Below are positions 1-14,255 of a DNA stretch of 64,000 nucleotides, in pieces. The translations under genes and the position numbers were made by a program. The stretch is from Balanoglossus misakiensis (Eukaryota; Hemichordata). A model generated the notes under the pieces. The model did no database searches and had not been told where the DNA came from. It worked only from the letters and a program-made list of their open reading frames with translations. Position 1 is the stretch's first letter. Every line of letters begins with the position of its first letter. The DNA lies in contig CM082582.2 of the NCBI GenBank assembly GCA_040954595.2, positions 8,246,001-8,310,000 of the forward strand, read 5' to 3'.

Positions 1-3000
1 TTCCTGGATGCGTATCATGCCGAGGGGTTGTTGGGAGTTTGTATATTCCTTGTTAAGGTAAACAGGATTGTTTACTCTTTGGCATTAAAGGCCCATGAGC
101 AGAAACTTTGGACGTTATTTTCATGATTTTACTTTTGAGCTGAAATGTGGTCATGTAGATGTACTTAATACTGTGGGATGTGTATACAAGGATTATTCAC
201 CACTGAATGGTGCCAGATGTGAAAGCTTGAGCAAGATATATATCATAAATGGGTGCCACACCCAAATATGGCCACCTCCGTGCAGATTATGCAAAATACT
301 GTGGATAAACCAACTGTGAAGGCATGCAAAGGGATTCTAATTTGCACAATCACAAGAACAGAGAATTGAACATTTATTTCTTTTTTCTCTTTTTATTCTT
401 CAATTTCATACAGCACATATCACCAGGGTATCTCTTACCACACTGGCCCGTATACTTTTCCACTTTCAATTTGTATTTAATGCACCCGGCGTCCACTGTC
501 AGGCAAGCTACAAGTGCAGTTTTTAAATATTTAGGTAAGCAGGTCCTATTTGTTGCTTATGTGGATTTTAGTGAGTGAATATTAATGTGAAAATATATAC
601 TAAATACTATCTTCCAGTGTCTAACTGAAAGAATCTGAACTACATAGACATCTGTAGGATACCTACCGTTTTTATTGGCTTCTTAAATAACAAGATTGAG
701 TGTTTGAAGCTTTTAACCGAAAGGAGCTCACAGAAGAGATTTGTGTCATGAGATGTGAGTTGAATGAGAATGAAATGAGTATTTCATCAGTAGCTTTCAA
801 TGTGCTCAGAGAGGTAGCTTCTCAAAGCCAATAATTATCAGGATTGAACTGACATGGATGTGTTCCTCTTGTCTGCAGTGGCCAAAGACAGCAATAACCC
901 CAGCCTGCTGAAACTCGTCCTGCAAGGCCTCTGCGCCGAGTGGAGCGTGGACGTCTCTCTCCTGACCCAGCACGCCAACTACCGGTCCATCCACCGGTCC
1001 TTCATCAGCACGGACCCGGAGAACCCCGGAGCGGAGCACGAGGAGAAGACCTTTCCCGTCACCGGCGGCAACAGGCCCCGGGTGCCGTCGGTGTCGGACA
1101 GCCACGACTGGGCGCCGGAGGGCGAGAGTCACACGACCCGGTCGGGGATGCTGCACCCCAAGCATCGAAGACTGAGCATCAGCATGGTGCATACTACGGG
1201 ATCTACTGATCAATTCTGTGAGTCTGACATCGATCCCCATATTTCAGTTTTTTTATCACTCAGTTCAAATTGATCATTTTTTATGGCGCCAGCTAAATTT
1301 ATCCTCGTGAACTTTTCTCTGCTCTGACCTGAAGCAAAATTGGAATCTTGAAAATTGTCCACGTGGGAGTTCATTCCTCCCCAGCATGATACAAGACAGA
1401 GCACTCTGTAGCATGGTAACAGTTGAGTCAACACTTAGTGTGATTACTCTGAAAAGCTTGTTATTTCAGAAGACAGATATGATCAAGTCGGTGAATATCC
1501 ATTATGTTGACAAATGGCGTCTGAGAATGTCTTTTTAGTTTCACGAATCTGTTTCTTGAATTACAGCAAATGTGTGGCAGCATGCTGTCACATAGATTTG
1601 AAATGACAATTTGAAATCGCTGTTTCATGTGATGTAGACTCTAGCTGTGAAATATACAGATGATACACATCCATCTGTGGAAATATGAATGACACACTTA
1701 GATTATCCTCCTCTATTTTAGATGCTGACAGTATTATCTCCAAAGCTTGGGAATGGAGGGAGGGCCGACTGTTCGCCTACGAACTCATCATCAAGTTTCT
1801 CATCATCAACCACATTCACTACCTGTTTCCGTCGTATGCTTTGCCCCCGCATAAATTCGATGGCATGGCATCCACCGACGACACTCTGACAACCAGGTAA
1901 GCAGTTGTTATTTCTGAGAGCGGTTCTTTAGGAGAATTTATATGTGTACCTGTCTGGCTATTTATTAGGAGTGTCTATGGGAACTAGGCCTATTGACATA
2001 ACACGTAACCTAAAACTGCATACAAACAAGTCACAGAACATTCATCGAAACATCCACCAGTACAAAATTAACAGTTGAGTCTCTTTATCTCACAGTCACC
2101 AGAGCAGAATGATGGACTCCAGAGTTCAGGTCAAAAGTCAAAGTCACGGTGGATCAACGTTACACAAGGTTTTCCATGGTACTGGACCCACAAAGAAGCA
2201 GTCTTTGGTAAAGCAAAACTTTTATTCACTGTTGGTAGCCATGCAGGAACTTGGGGTGGTGATGGTGTTGTAGAAGCCAAGTGTTATGCATGTGAATACT
2301 GCAAGGGCATATACATTGTATAGTATTCTTGTATTTTGTTATCAAGACTGTGATCGGTTCTCCATCAGGTATAAACCTGGTTTTAAGAGGTTTTACTAAA
2401 TCAATCATTTCATGATGAAAAGACGTTTTCTAATTATCCTTGTTGCTGTTGGTTACAGGATGAGACACAGTCACCCAGGGATGACAAGGAACGTTCTTCG
2501 TCTTTTAGCAAGAGCAAAAAACAGACGACAACATCACCAACACCACCAGGTGACAAGGAAAAGGTAATTATCACTCTGTGCATTGGGTGAAGCTTGTGAT
2601 CAACCAAGCATATGATTGTAGCCACTGTGTGAATGCTAACCTGCAGATCCATGTCTCAGATATGCCTGTCAGTCATCTAACACAAATCATATACAGATAT
2701 TTTATAGCGAAACAAGTCCAAACTGAATTGTCTGTGATGAACCACAGTCTGTGCTTAAAACTTTTTCTTGCAAAAATATTAATTAAACAATGGCATAATC
2801 ATAGTTAATTGTCACTTTATGAATGGATTTCAATTGTACTCGTTTCAGGTTTTGACGAGAGCCTGTAGTGAGAGGAGGAGAGAAATAAACACAAACATAC
2901 CAGAAGATTTACAGAAAAGGAGGTACAGTATGATCAAACCTTGTCACATTCATAGTTTGATATTTTCCAAGAAAATGAGGAAAAGAATGATTTGTCTGTG

Positions 3001-6000
3001 AGAATGCCATGCCTGCTATGGATCAGCATAATGGATACCAGCAGCAAACAGAGACGATTACTGTCATGATGATATCTCTGCTCGCATTAAAGTTTAACAT
3101 CCACAAGTACTAGACTCTGCAAAGCTGCTAAATCCTTCTCTGGCACATAACATCATGCTTCATGGTACAGAAATATCTCCCATCCATCCAAATCTTCGCA
3201 TTCTAAGATTCTTGTGTTTCCCTGTACATGTTAAGAAGGTCCGTCTTCCTTGGAAAATCTCTAGCCATTAGGATTATGAGCGATCGGGGAAAAATCATAA
3301 CCTGAGGAAAATATTAAGCAGCACTTTACTCCCTCCAATTTTAATCACATTAAAGATTAAATTCTTTCTAATACTACTTTCTAATCAATAAAATTCCATG
3401 ATATCTCCATATCACCAATCCTAACGACTCCTTCCAATGTTTTATATACTCCTACTCTTGCAGGAAAATGTTCAAAAGGTTTGTCACAAATTTCTTCTAT
3501 CCCTGTTGAGTTTTTTCTTTTGTCAAGCAGTTCATTGTTATGCTTTGATTTTTTTAAACGTAATATTATCAAAGGTATGTCCCGAATTTGTTATTTGGCA
3601 AGAAATTGCATTTAAAATTATTTTGGTAAGATTTGTTTTTTAAGTTTTTGTCTGAAATACATATTTCGTTGTTGTTTGTTTTCTCTCTTCTCACACTATT
3701 TACAGTTGCTATGTTTTCAACAACTATGCTTTGGAAGTTAAATACTTAAGTTATTAATGCTTGCCAACTTTGCTTGCATTATTTCGTTGTTTTGGGCTTG
3801 GTCTAAAGACAGGCAGTGCTTGCTTCTTCTACATACATGTATGCCACTGTTACGTCCGATTTGCACTCACTTTTAATAATTATCTTTAATAATAATCTGA
3901 TACATGCTATTAACCTTATTTTTCTCTCTGTCTTCTGGAGTTGTGTCTGTTCTCACAAGCAGGGGGGTGGGGTGGGGGTGATGGGGGGGGGGGGGGGGGG
4001 GGGGGGCTTGTTGTCCCCCTAACAGGATTTCACCAGCATATGTTCTGGTGGTATTGTGACACCCAGCAAATTTGCTGACAAACATGGATCATTTACATTA
4101 TATTAAAAAAGCTTAAAAAGAAAGATTTTCGTGGGACTGGTGGGTTGTTTTGGCATCTTGATATCATAAAATCTTTGCATGAGTACTTTTCATAATTGAC
4201 TGCGTTATGATCCTTCTCCTAGTTCATTAATCGTATTCATCATCGTTGCCTGTCTACTCCAGTCCACTCGGCCATGGAAAAAAAAATTGACAGGTAAAAT
4301 TGATCTTCACACTTTCCCTCCTCTTGATAAAGGGCGATGACCCAAGTAGAGGTGTTGCCGCAGCCCCAGAACCCTCTCAAGAAACACTACTCCTACTTCG
4401 CGAAGCAAGACCGGCAGAAAATATCACCCCGGCTGAAATTCCTTGCCACGGCGACATCCTTGCTGAATCAGACGAAACAAATGGACAGCACGCAAGCCTG
4501 GAAGGTAAAGGGGATAGATTAATAGTAATCTACTGATCCAGAAACAGTGACATAGAAATTAGGAGAAGTACAGAATTACAAATCTGATAAATATAGATGG
4601 ATCTCCGATATAGATAGAAATAAAATTAAAAATATGTGTTTTTCCCCTATATACCAGTATGTGTTCTATCAATTTTACATATACATATATTATGTATATT
4701 AATGGGAATAAATATGAAAAATTCGAGAAACTCGCCTGTAAAATAAGTGTATATATGCTTGATTTCAGGTTGTTCAAGGGGCAGGAGACCTAATGTGTTT
4801 GCATTCACCTGTGAAAGTAACAGATCAAAAATCTAACAATGAATATTCTAATGACAGTGAACTTCTGAAGTCATGTCTTTGTTCTGCTACATCAGAGTAA
4901 GTTTCACCATTTTTCTTGATATCATTATTGTCAACCAAGTACTGAGTGTTCATTGTTTGGGATAAATACTAAAGTTGGGAATACCTTTTTCTTTTTTCAG
5001 TGCAATAGAAGAGATGATTGTCCCCGAGTGGATCAACGGAGTACAGCTTGAAAGCATGGCTGGAATACTTAGGCTACTTTTACTTCAAACAATCGAATGT
5101 CTTGCTGATACTAGGTGGGAACTCCGAAGAATGGGCCAACAGGTGAGTCTACCATTCCCTCCTCTCTACGATACCTGTCTATTCCATTTTCCAAATCGTT
5201 ACAAAATAGCTGAGGCAAATTTGTTTTTAATTTGATTCTCTGCACAGACTTTACCACTGATTACGGAGTGTATACGATGGTATGACATGCAGATCTTGAA
5301 ATCGCTGTGGGACACGTACTTGGTGAACGAGACCACACTGATATGCTACGGTGTCTGCATTGCGTTGAAATTCTCCATAAACCACGCTGTGAGGCTGGTG
5401 CATTTCCTGGAACAGCCGCCGGCTTCTTGGAAGGTAAGCGAGGTGGGGGTGAATGGTTTCTTGGATGTTAAGACACAGATCAGTGGGTTATTATCATGGA
5501 TGGTTATGTTGGATTGTCCAGGGAGATGAAAGTATTGACTGACAGAAAGATAGACAGACAGAGAGGTAGACAGTATACATACATGTAGGCAGAGAGAGAG
5601 ATAGATTGTTTTCCAAATATAATAACTCACGTTACATGTCACAGTACCACCTGCAAACAGCATACGTCTGCATTATTCACTAACATACACCTTTCCCTGA
5701 CTGGCTGCTTTGCCTGGGTACTTTTGCCCCCCAGTCACCTGACAACTCATTTGCATATTTAATGAACACAGCTCCCTGTTGCATCCATTGAAGACAAGCA
5801 CGTACGCGGTGAATGATCCATCACCCTGACCTCACTCATCCCTGTGTTCTCATTAACATTTCCAGTAATGTACTGCCATATTCTTCCCCCCACCTTTTGC
5901 ATGCATGGCATCATTTTGATAGAAACACATCAAGGTATGCAAATTAACTCATTACCATAAAATAAGTCACTTGAAGATGTGGTAGAAGACTAGAATTTGT

Positions 6001-9000
6001 CTGTGGTTTGGGTTTTCGTGTGTTGTGCCGTCATGGTTGGTATAAAATAAAATTGTATGTTTTGGAATTGGGAATTTGTTTTGGTATTAAGGAATTTATT
6101 TCTCATCTGGTGTGCTGTGGCTTTTATAACTTGTATTCCTCTAAACGTATCATTTTCTGGTGATGTTTTGGTGAAAGGGTTAATATCTACACCAAGAGCT
6201 CATTAAAATCTGGATCTTTCCCCTAACAGGATCCTGGAGCATGTCGTGAGATTGCGCTGTCGATCGTTGACGTCATACGAAGCGGTCTGCCAACTTGGAT
6301 GAAGACTGTGCATCAGATTATCCACAGACCAAACTTTGATAAGCTGACAGTTGTTGCCATGGAGATTGTCATGTTGGCACACAGCTGTTTCCCCCACTGC
6401 GTGTCTGAGGTGAGAAAATTGGCCATTTTACGTTACTTCACATCTAAGGCAATTTTCTAGGGATAGTGCAATGAAATTAGACATAGATAGTAAATAATAA
6501 ATAAAGAATTCTCAGTTTTTGAAAAGCTCTATATTTGTAAATAATATATTCCTTTTTTTCTCTCAGAAATCGTTTGAGGAACAGACCATTCTGAATCTGT
6601 ACAAGAAGCTGTTTGTGCATGCACACCGAGATCACCCACTGGCCAAGGAGTTGAAGACGAGTGTTGACACTCAGCCCCTGCAGACACCATTAGATGGTTA
6701 TCTCAAGTAAGTTCGATACCTGGGGAAGAGTCGCGCATCTTGTGAATGCACAAATAGCCATGCAGGTGTTTGACTGTGTCTGAACTGAGATGAGTAGCTG
6801 GGCTGTGTACCCAATTTGGGGCAGTGAATCTATTTGCAGCGGGAAATCAGCTGAATGTGAATCCAAAATTGACCCGCTGAATGTGAAATTACTTGAATAT
6901 GAATCTGAAACTGATGTGACTTTGTACATGGGAACACTGTAGGCCCTGTAAATCATTAGTGAGCACCTGAGACTCTTTTGAAGGCAGTCCATTTTCATAC
7001 ATGGATAACCCTGTGAGTGCTTTCAGTTAAGGGAACCTTGTGGTAACTAACAAGATATGTCTCCCTATGTGTTGACTGTTGCAAGCAAAATACTAGTAAA
7101 ACCTCCCATGTTAATATATCTCATCATGGAGTCATGTTGTAGGCATAGTACATTGTACATGCATGTACATACATATACATTACTATTATATGAGATTCTC
7201 AACGACAACCTCTTTTCCATCATCACAGTTGTTGTACAAGGGATGAGATCAGCACCAGTTATCCTCAGCTGGTGGAGAAGTACGCTGTGACGGAGACCCA
7301 CCCTTGGATGCCACATTTCTTCCGGAGCTGCGACTTGGACCGCGTGATCGGTGTCTTGCCAATCATGGTCTTTCACATCGGATATTACTCAGAGATCAGT
7401 GATATGTACAGAGCTTTACTTGAAGGGTAAGTCTTTGTGTTGTCGTTGTTGTTTTTGTTTTTCATTTTCCCTCCTGCAAACTTGGCTATTGTACAAAGAG
7501 ACTTAGACTCCTAAAGCAATATGTTTTAATAGCCGCCACTATGGACACAGACCAATTCTCATGCAATTCTCACACAGTATAACCCTCTGTAACCCTATCC
7601 TTTTTGTCTTCTGTAGGATTCATTGTTTGTTGACAATGACAGGTGAACATTTACATAAGCAGTGCCTGACCAAACCAGAGGGTGAGATTGCCAGAGTCTA
7701 TGATTTAGCGATGGTCGAAATGTGCCACCTTATCACACTCAAGGTCAGTCAGTCTGTTTGTTAATTTATTTAAATTTTATAAAAATGGCTTTAATGGGAG
7801 ATGATTTGGTGCATTATTAAGCTAATGCTGTCTTTTTCATTGTTAGCATAGAATCTGCACATTTTACGATACATTTCACAATGGAACACTCAGAACATAA
7901 TGGTGAAGACAGCAAAAATCCCACTAATATGCCACATATATTTTCAACATCTTTCAGACATTGGAGTTGTCCGTTGTACGTCAGCTGTTAGATTTATTCG
8001 TGATAGTGTGTGAGTATGTGTCTGGAACGGTTCACTTGGGAAAAGTGTTTGAAGCCATCACTACAAGACTAGATCTGGTAAGTCTAAAATGATATATATC
8101 TGTCTATAAGTCTGGTTTGGGAAAATCCCTATGTAGGACTGTACTGAGAATTCAGACTTCATAGCGTGCCTCCATGGATCAATCCCTTGACGGAGATATA
8201 TTTGTCTGATCGTTGCAGTTCTTTGCTCTTGGCGATGATCCGTCTCCAATCAGAACAGACAGCGAGGCATACGGCGTCAATAGCAGCAATCTAGTGTTGC
8301 TGTCTAATGACATTCCTGCTAGTCCTGTAGATGCTGCAGAAGATGTCTCTGATGAGGATGAAGACAAGGAACCTTGTAAGTGTGACCTCTGAACTGTTGA
8401 ACTCTGACCTGACATTGATATTCAAATCCCACTATTTTGATTGGGCGGGAATTTCAAAATATACATTCTGATTGTCCAGAATCATATTGTCATGTAACTG
8501 ATGTTCACACTGTGCGACAAATGATATGTTGAAGTCTTCTGATCTATAAAACTAAAAGTGCCTTTTCATCATTCCATGTTTTGTCCACAGCTCACATAAT
8601 CAAGGAGTCGTTAGCCTTGAATACGAGTAACAACAGTGGCCAGGCGTCTGGAATGAGAAGCGGTACACCGGAAGGAAGGGTCGTGTCACCGGCCGTCGAT
8701 GATCTCGATTCAGAGTCTGGATCAGACTGGGATAGCTGGGAAGATGATGAAGAGGTGAGTATTGGAATGGTTAGAGTCACTAAAGGGTGCTAAATGGGCT
8801 TCTGATACTAGTATCACAAATAGTTTACACGAAACTTTTGGTGAAATAGTATGAATTACCAATTTATTATACTTTTTCTGCTTCACTTTGACACTGATTA
8901 TAACATAACTACTTGTCATTTTTTCAGGATCAAACGGCTTTAACTGGAGTGTTTGCAGAGTTTCTGGGTAAACTGCAAGTTTTATATGCAGACATACCAC

Positions 9001-9202
9001 AGGGAGGTAGGTACTAACGGTAGTCAATCAAACAGTTTAGAGTGACGAGATCTCTCGGGTGTTTGCTGAGTTTGGATTCATGGAGTGAAATCATGTTTTT
9101 TTTTTTTGACCTTCAGGAAAGCACAGTGTATTCCATGAAGAGCTGATCCAGTCTGGAGCAAGCGAGCGGAAACTCATCAACAGTCTGTTGGATAAAGTGT
9201 GA
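1..9202 (+). CDS. C-terminal part of a large helical-repeat protein, 5' truncated by window, family unassigned
   Basis: Twenty exons keep one reading frame: 1-57, 414-534, 879-1217, 1722-1896, 2096-2207, 2459-2563, 2849-2922, 4333-4504, 4769-4896, 5001-5142, 5248-5433, 6230-6409, 6567-6706, 7229-7426, 7617-7743, 7958-8077, 8219-8375, 8591-8754, 8928-9006, 9117-9202 (TGA at 9200). They give 953 residues. All junctions are AG/GT with matching phase. The N-terminal part (exons 1-4) looks like HEAT/ARM-type helices, for example HPASTVRQATSAVFKYL and REGRLFAYELIIKFL. A Ser/Thr/Lys-rich linker follows (exons 5-6). A second helical block runs through exons 7-16, and then an acidic tail contains SDWDSWEDDEED in exon 18. 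No kinase, BEACH, TBC or other catalytic motif and no membrane segment was seen. Helical-solenoid character is inferred from leucine-rich amphipathic periodicity. I do not recognise the family. The 2922/4333 junction spans 1.4 kb and could hide a small exon, although the phases agree. Confidence 0.85.
2923..4332 (+). other. Intron of the helical-repeat gene, with poly-G tract
   Basis: This is a 1.4-kb AT-rich intron with no open frame that resembles a protein. It contains an uninterrupted G run of 24 at 3983-4006, preceded by short G runs from about 3961. The acceptor region before 4333 has a pyrimidine-rich tract (CTTTCCCTCCTCTTG). Confidence 0.6.
3983..4006 (+). repeat. Poly-G tract (24 G)
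   Basis: An uninterrupted G run lies in the sense strand of an intron of the helical-repeat gene. Shorter G runs directly upstream (3962-3980) make the region a G-quadruplex candidate in RNA and DNA. Confidence 0.9.
5434..6229 (+). other. Intron of the helical-repeat gene
   Basis: This 796-bp intron lies between exons ending in phase 0. It holds a short GACAGA/GAGA-rich patch near 5543-5608. No coding exon or RNA gene was seen. Confidence 0.6.
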
Positions 9203-10240
9203 ATGCGGTTATAAAGGATAAAATGTGCTGGTTGGCTCTGGAAGACTAACCGGAACTTACATGGAAGAAATGTACATTACGGAACATGGCAATCTCAGAT
9301 GATTGATAATCCAAATTTGGTTCGTCTGTGATTGAAATTTACCAGCAGCAAAAACTGTGTGTGATTTTATGCTAGAGTGCACGATATGGTATATCTGTGA
9401 GCTGATCAAGTCTTTCACAACTTTTTGAGCGAGATTGTACATTGATGTCGGTGTTCGGGAGCGTAAAGTTTCATCTTGTCATCGTGAGGCTTAAATTCTG
9501 TGTGATTTTTAAACTTATTTCTCAACATATGTGGTGGATGATATGTTTTATCAATTTGTGTAAATATTTGGTGAATATTGGCTGTTGAGCGTTTGACATT
9601 GACTTTCACCTTGACACAAGCGCAGTTCTCGTCATTCGTGATTTTCTTGCTGGTCACGGCTCTTGTAAAGTACGATCGTGCGTGCACGTGTAAAAATTGT
9701 AGACTTGTGCTCGTTTGTAAGTTAGGTCCTGCAGCTGTGCTTATCACCCGTCCATTGACAACTTTTTCTGTCCAAATTTTGGTGTCACAACACACGGTCA
9801 CAGTGTTATTCAAATCCAGTTGAAAATCTATACAGACCTAAATACTACACTTACAAAAATGTTAGTGTAAAATCTTCCACTATCACGTTTTGTTAAATTA
9901 TATAGTAATTTCTCGCTTGACATGAAAATTAAAAGTGCCATAATTTCTGATGCCATCGTCTGTCTTAGCCTTAGGTAACAGGTATTTATGGTGTAATACT
10001 AAGAAAAGAGTCAATTCATGTTCTCATAATGATGAGTGTCATCAAAATTGTGTAACATAAAAATTATGTAACATGTATGTCAGACTGAACCTCTTATGTT
10101 ACTTTGTTGATTTAAAGTATCATTGACTCACAAAAATTTAACACTGAACAGAAATTCACCCAAAAGACAGGCATTGAAAATTGTTATTGTAAACAGCTTA
10201 ATCTCTTGTGGAATCTGTCTTTACTTATCAGCCATGTTTC

Positions 10241-10370
10241 ATTTGAATACCCAGTTCTAGCCAATCAGAATGAGTGTACATAACACCAGGATTTGAATAT
10301 CCAGTTCCAACCAATCAGAATGAGTGTACATTCCAGCAGGATTTGAATATCCAGTTCTAGCCAATCAGCG
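10241..10370 (+). repeat. 50-bp minisatellite, about 2.6 copies
   Basis: Units start at 10241, 10291 and 10341 with exact 50-bp spacing. The third copy stops after about 30 bases. Each unit begins ATTTGAATA and carries a CCAATCAG string. The units differ by a few substitutions. It lies in the probable 3' UTR of the plus-strand gene. Confidence 0.85.
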
Positions 10371-11203
10371 TCCATGTGAGTCCAAGTACCTGTTTTGCCA
10401 TTTTGTAGTGTGCTGTTTTTTGTTTTATTCCATCCTTCAATTCCTAATGAAATACTTATCTGGCTGTAAATTCATTTCATAGTAAATATGGGACAAGTTT
10501 GTTTTCCTCACAAAAATAGATTGAATTTTGCAGATGTTTTTTTGAGAAGTTACAAGGTATACTGTTTTCTACTTATATTTTGTAGAATTACATTTGGAAA
10601 TGCTTGAGTTATCAGAACATACACACTGTCTGTATGTGCATATTTATTTTATGTTTTGTCTTGTAACTATTTATCTCATTATTGTAAGTTTTTAATTATA
10701 ATATGTAATTTAATTATTTCTGAATTATTTTATTATTTGCTGAGATTTTGAAGGTCTATGTACATTAGCATTTCCAAGGTTTTGCAGTTCATGTCTCCAG
10801 GAATGTGCAATACTTACTGCAAGGGGAGTTTATCGACCAGTATTTGTACTCTTGTTTTATACTGTGAATACCTTTGTGTTCATTTAATTATAGTGGACAT
10901 TCTGTTCATCTCTCATAAGTAGGGACCAACACAAATACTGGTGGACACTTCAGGAAGTCAACCCTTTCAACATCATGGTATGGTCCAATTGCATTGTTTT
11001 GTGTGGTCAAGTTGGACCTCTAAAGAAGGTAAAGGTGTGACAGCAGACATGGTTTTGTGTGTGAATCTGCCGTCCATGAGATACCATGCTGTACATTTAC
11101 TATCAGTGCATGTATATTTTCTGTCACTTTCTCAAGGTGTATTTAGTTTGAACTCTTTGCTTCTTACCTGTGCTGTTGCTACCATGTTCAACCCCAAATA
11201 CAA

Positions 11204-11209
11204 AATAAA
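11204..11209 (+). terminator. Poly(A) signal AATAAA, probable end of the helical-repeat gene
   Basis: A canonical hexamer lies 2.0 kb after the stop codon. It is followed within 30 bp by a T-rich stretch (TTGTCTTTTTTTAG), as expected for a downstream U-rich element. The assignment to the plus-strand gene is inferred from position. Use of an earlier non-canonical site cannot be excluded. Confidence 0.5.
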
Positions 11210-11239
11210 TCGCTTCACAATAATTGTCTTTTTTTAGCA

Positions 11240-11245
11240 TTTATT
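11240..11245 (-). terminator. Poly(A) signal for CDK10
   Basis: The minus strand reads AATAAA here, 440 bp downstream of the CDK10 stop codon. It is the clearest hexamer in the CDK10 3' flank. Confidence 0.5.
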
Positions 11246-11684
11246 TATAAAATATTCTATGATAAATATTTTACATGAGTGACTTCAGCAGCAGTGTAGT
11301 TCGAGTAGAAATATATTTACAAAAGTATCAGTCTAACCAGACTGAGAGGTTCGGTTGTAGAGTTGGGTTCAAGACCACCAAGGGCAGGTGACTGGTGTGG
11401 AGTGCCCTTTAGGGTTTTACGGTTCAAGACTTCACTTTTTCTTCTTCCATGGTTGCGGATCAAATGCTGCAAAGTCATACTTTGATGATGGCCTGGATTT
11501 GCAGAAGGAAAGAAAACAATGGCAGTTTTCGTGTCAGATGCTTGTGTTTGTTCGAATCTCCCAGCTATTAGGTGTGGTAATCATAGATGTTTCTGACAGT
11601 CTCCTTACGTGAAAATTGGGTAGTCATCTCATTATTTGGAGAAATTGGCCAATTAAAGAACTCTACCCAACGAAATCACTAGAC

Positions 11685-14039
<2,355 letters not shown>

Positions 14040-14255
14040 ATTAGCGACTTCAAAATCATGTCTACCTCTCGAAGGTGCTAGAATCTTTCATCAGTGATCC
14101 CTGGATTGTAAATTGTTTTCGGCTTACATATGTGCGCCCTCACAATCATGCTTCTGGAAATTAGAAACAGGTGCCCAATGGCGTTCCGTTTTACTAAGTT
14201 ACAAAAGCCTTGTCCAATCAGCTGTGCAGTTATGAAATAGCGTCGACTGGCAAAG
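14040..14255. promoter_or_regulatory. Shared bidirectional promoter of CDK10 and NDUFS3
   Basis: Only 216 bp separate the two start codons, so both 5' UTRs and core promoters must lie here. No TATA box is placed convincingly. A CCAAT box is at 14214-14218, about 40 bp before the NDUFS3 ATG. The sequence AAGATGGCG at 14253-14261, overlapping that ATG, fits the YY1 site typical of many housekeeping and mitochondrial gene starts. Transcription start sites cannot be placed from sequence alone. Confidence 0.75.

Larger units (their letters stand above)
9203..11684. other. Convergent 3' regions of the helical-repeat gene and CDK10
   Basis: About 2.5 kb of AT-rich sequence lies between the two stop codons and has no supportable exon. 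It is best read as the long 3' UTR of the plus-strand gene (up to about 11210-11230) followed by the CDK10 3' UTR (from about 11230 up to 11684). It contains a 50-bp tandem repeat at 10241-10370. Confidence 0.6.

Noticed and set aside
806-1273. Three overlapping open frames on both strands
   Set aside because: Only the plus frame with AG acceptor before 879 and donor after 1217 joins both neighbouring exons in phase; the others are shadows.
2096-2323. Alternative frame reading SPEQNDGLQSSGQ across exon 5 of the first gene
   Set aside because: The upstream exon ends in phase 2 (AG), which forces the frame beginning SHQSRMMDSRV. That frame also ends in phase 0 at a GTAAAG donor, matching the next exon.
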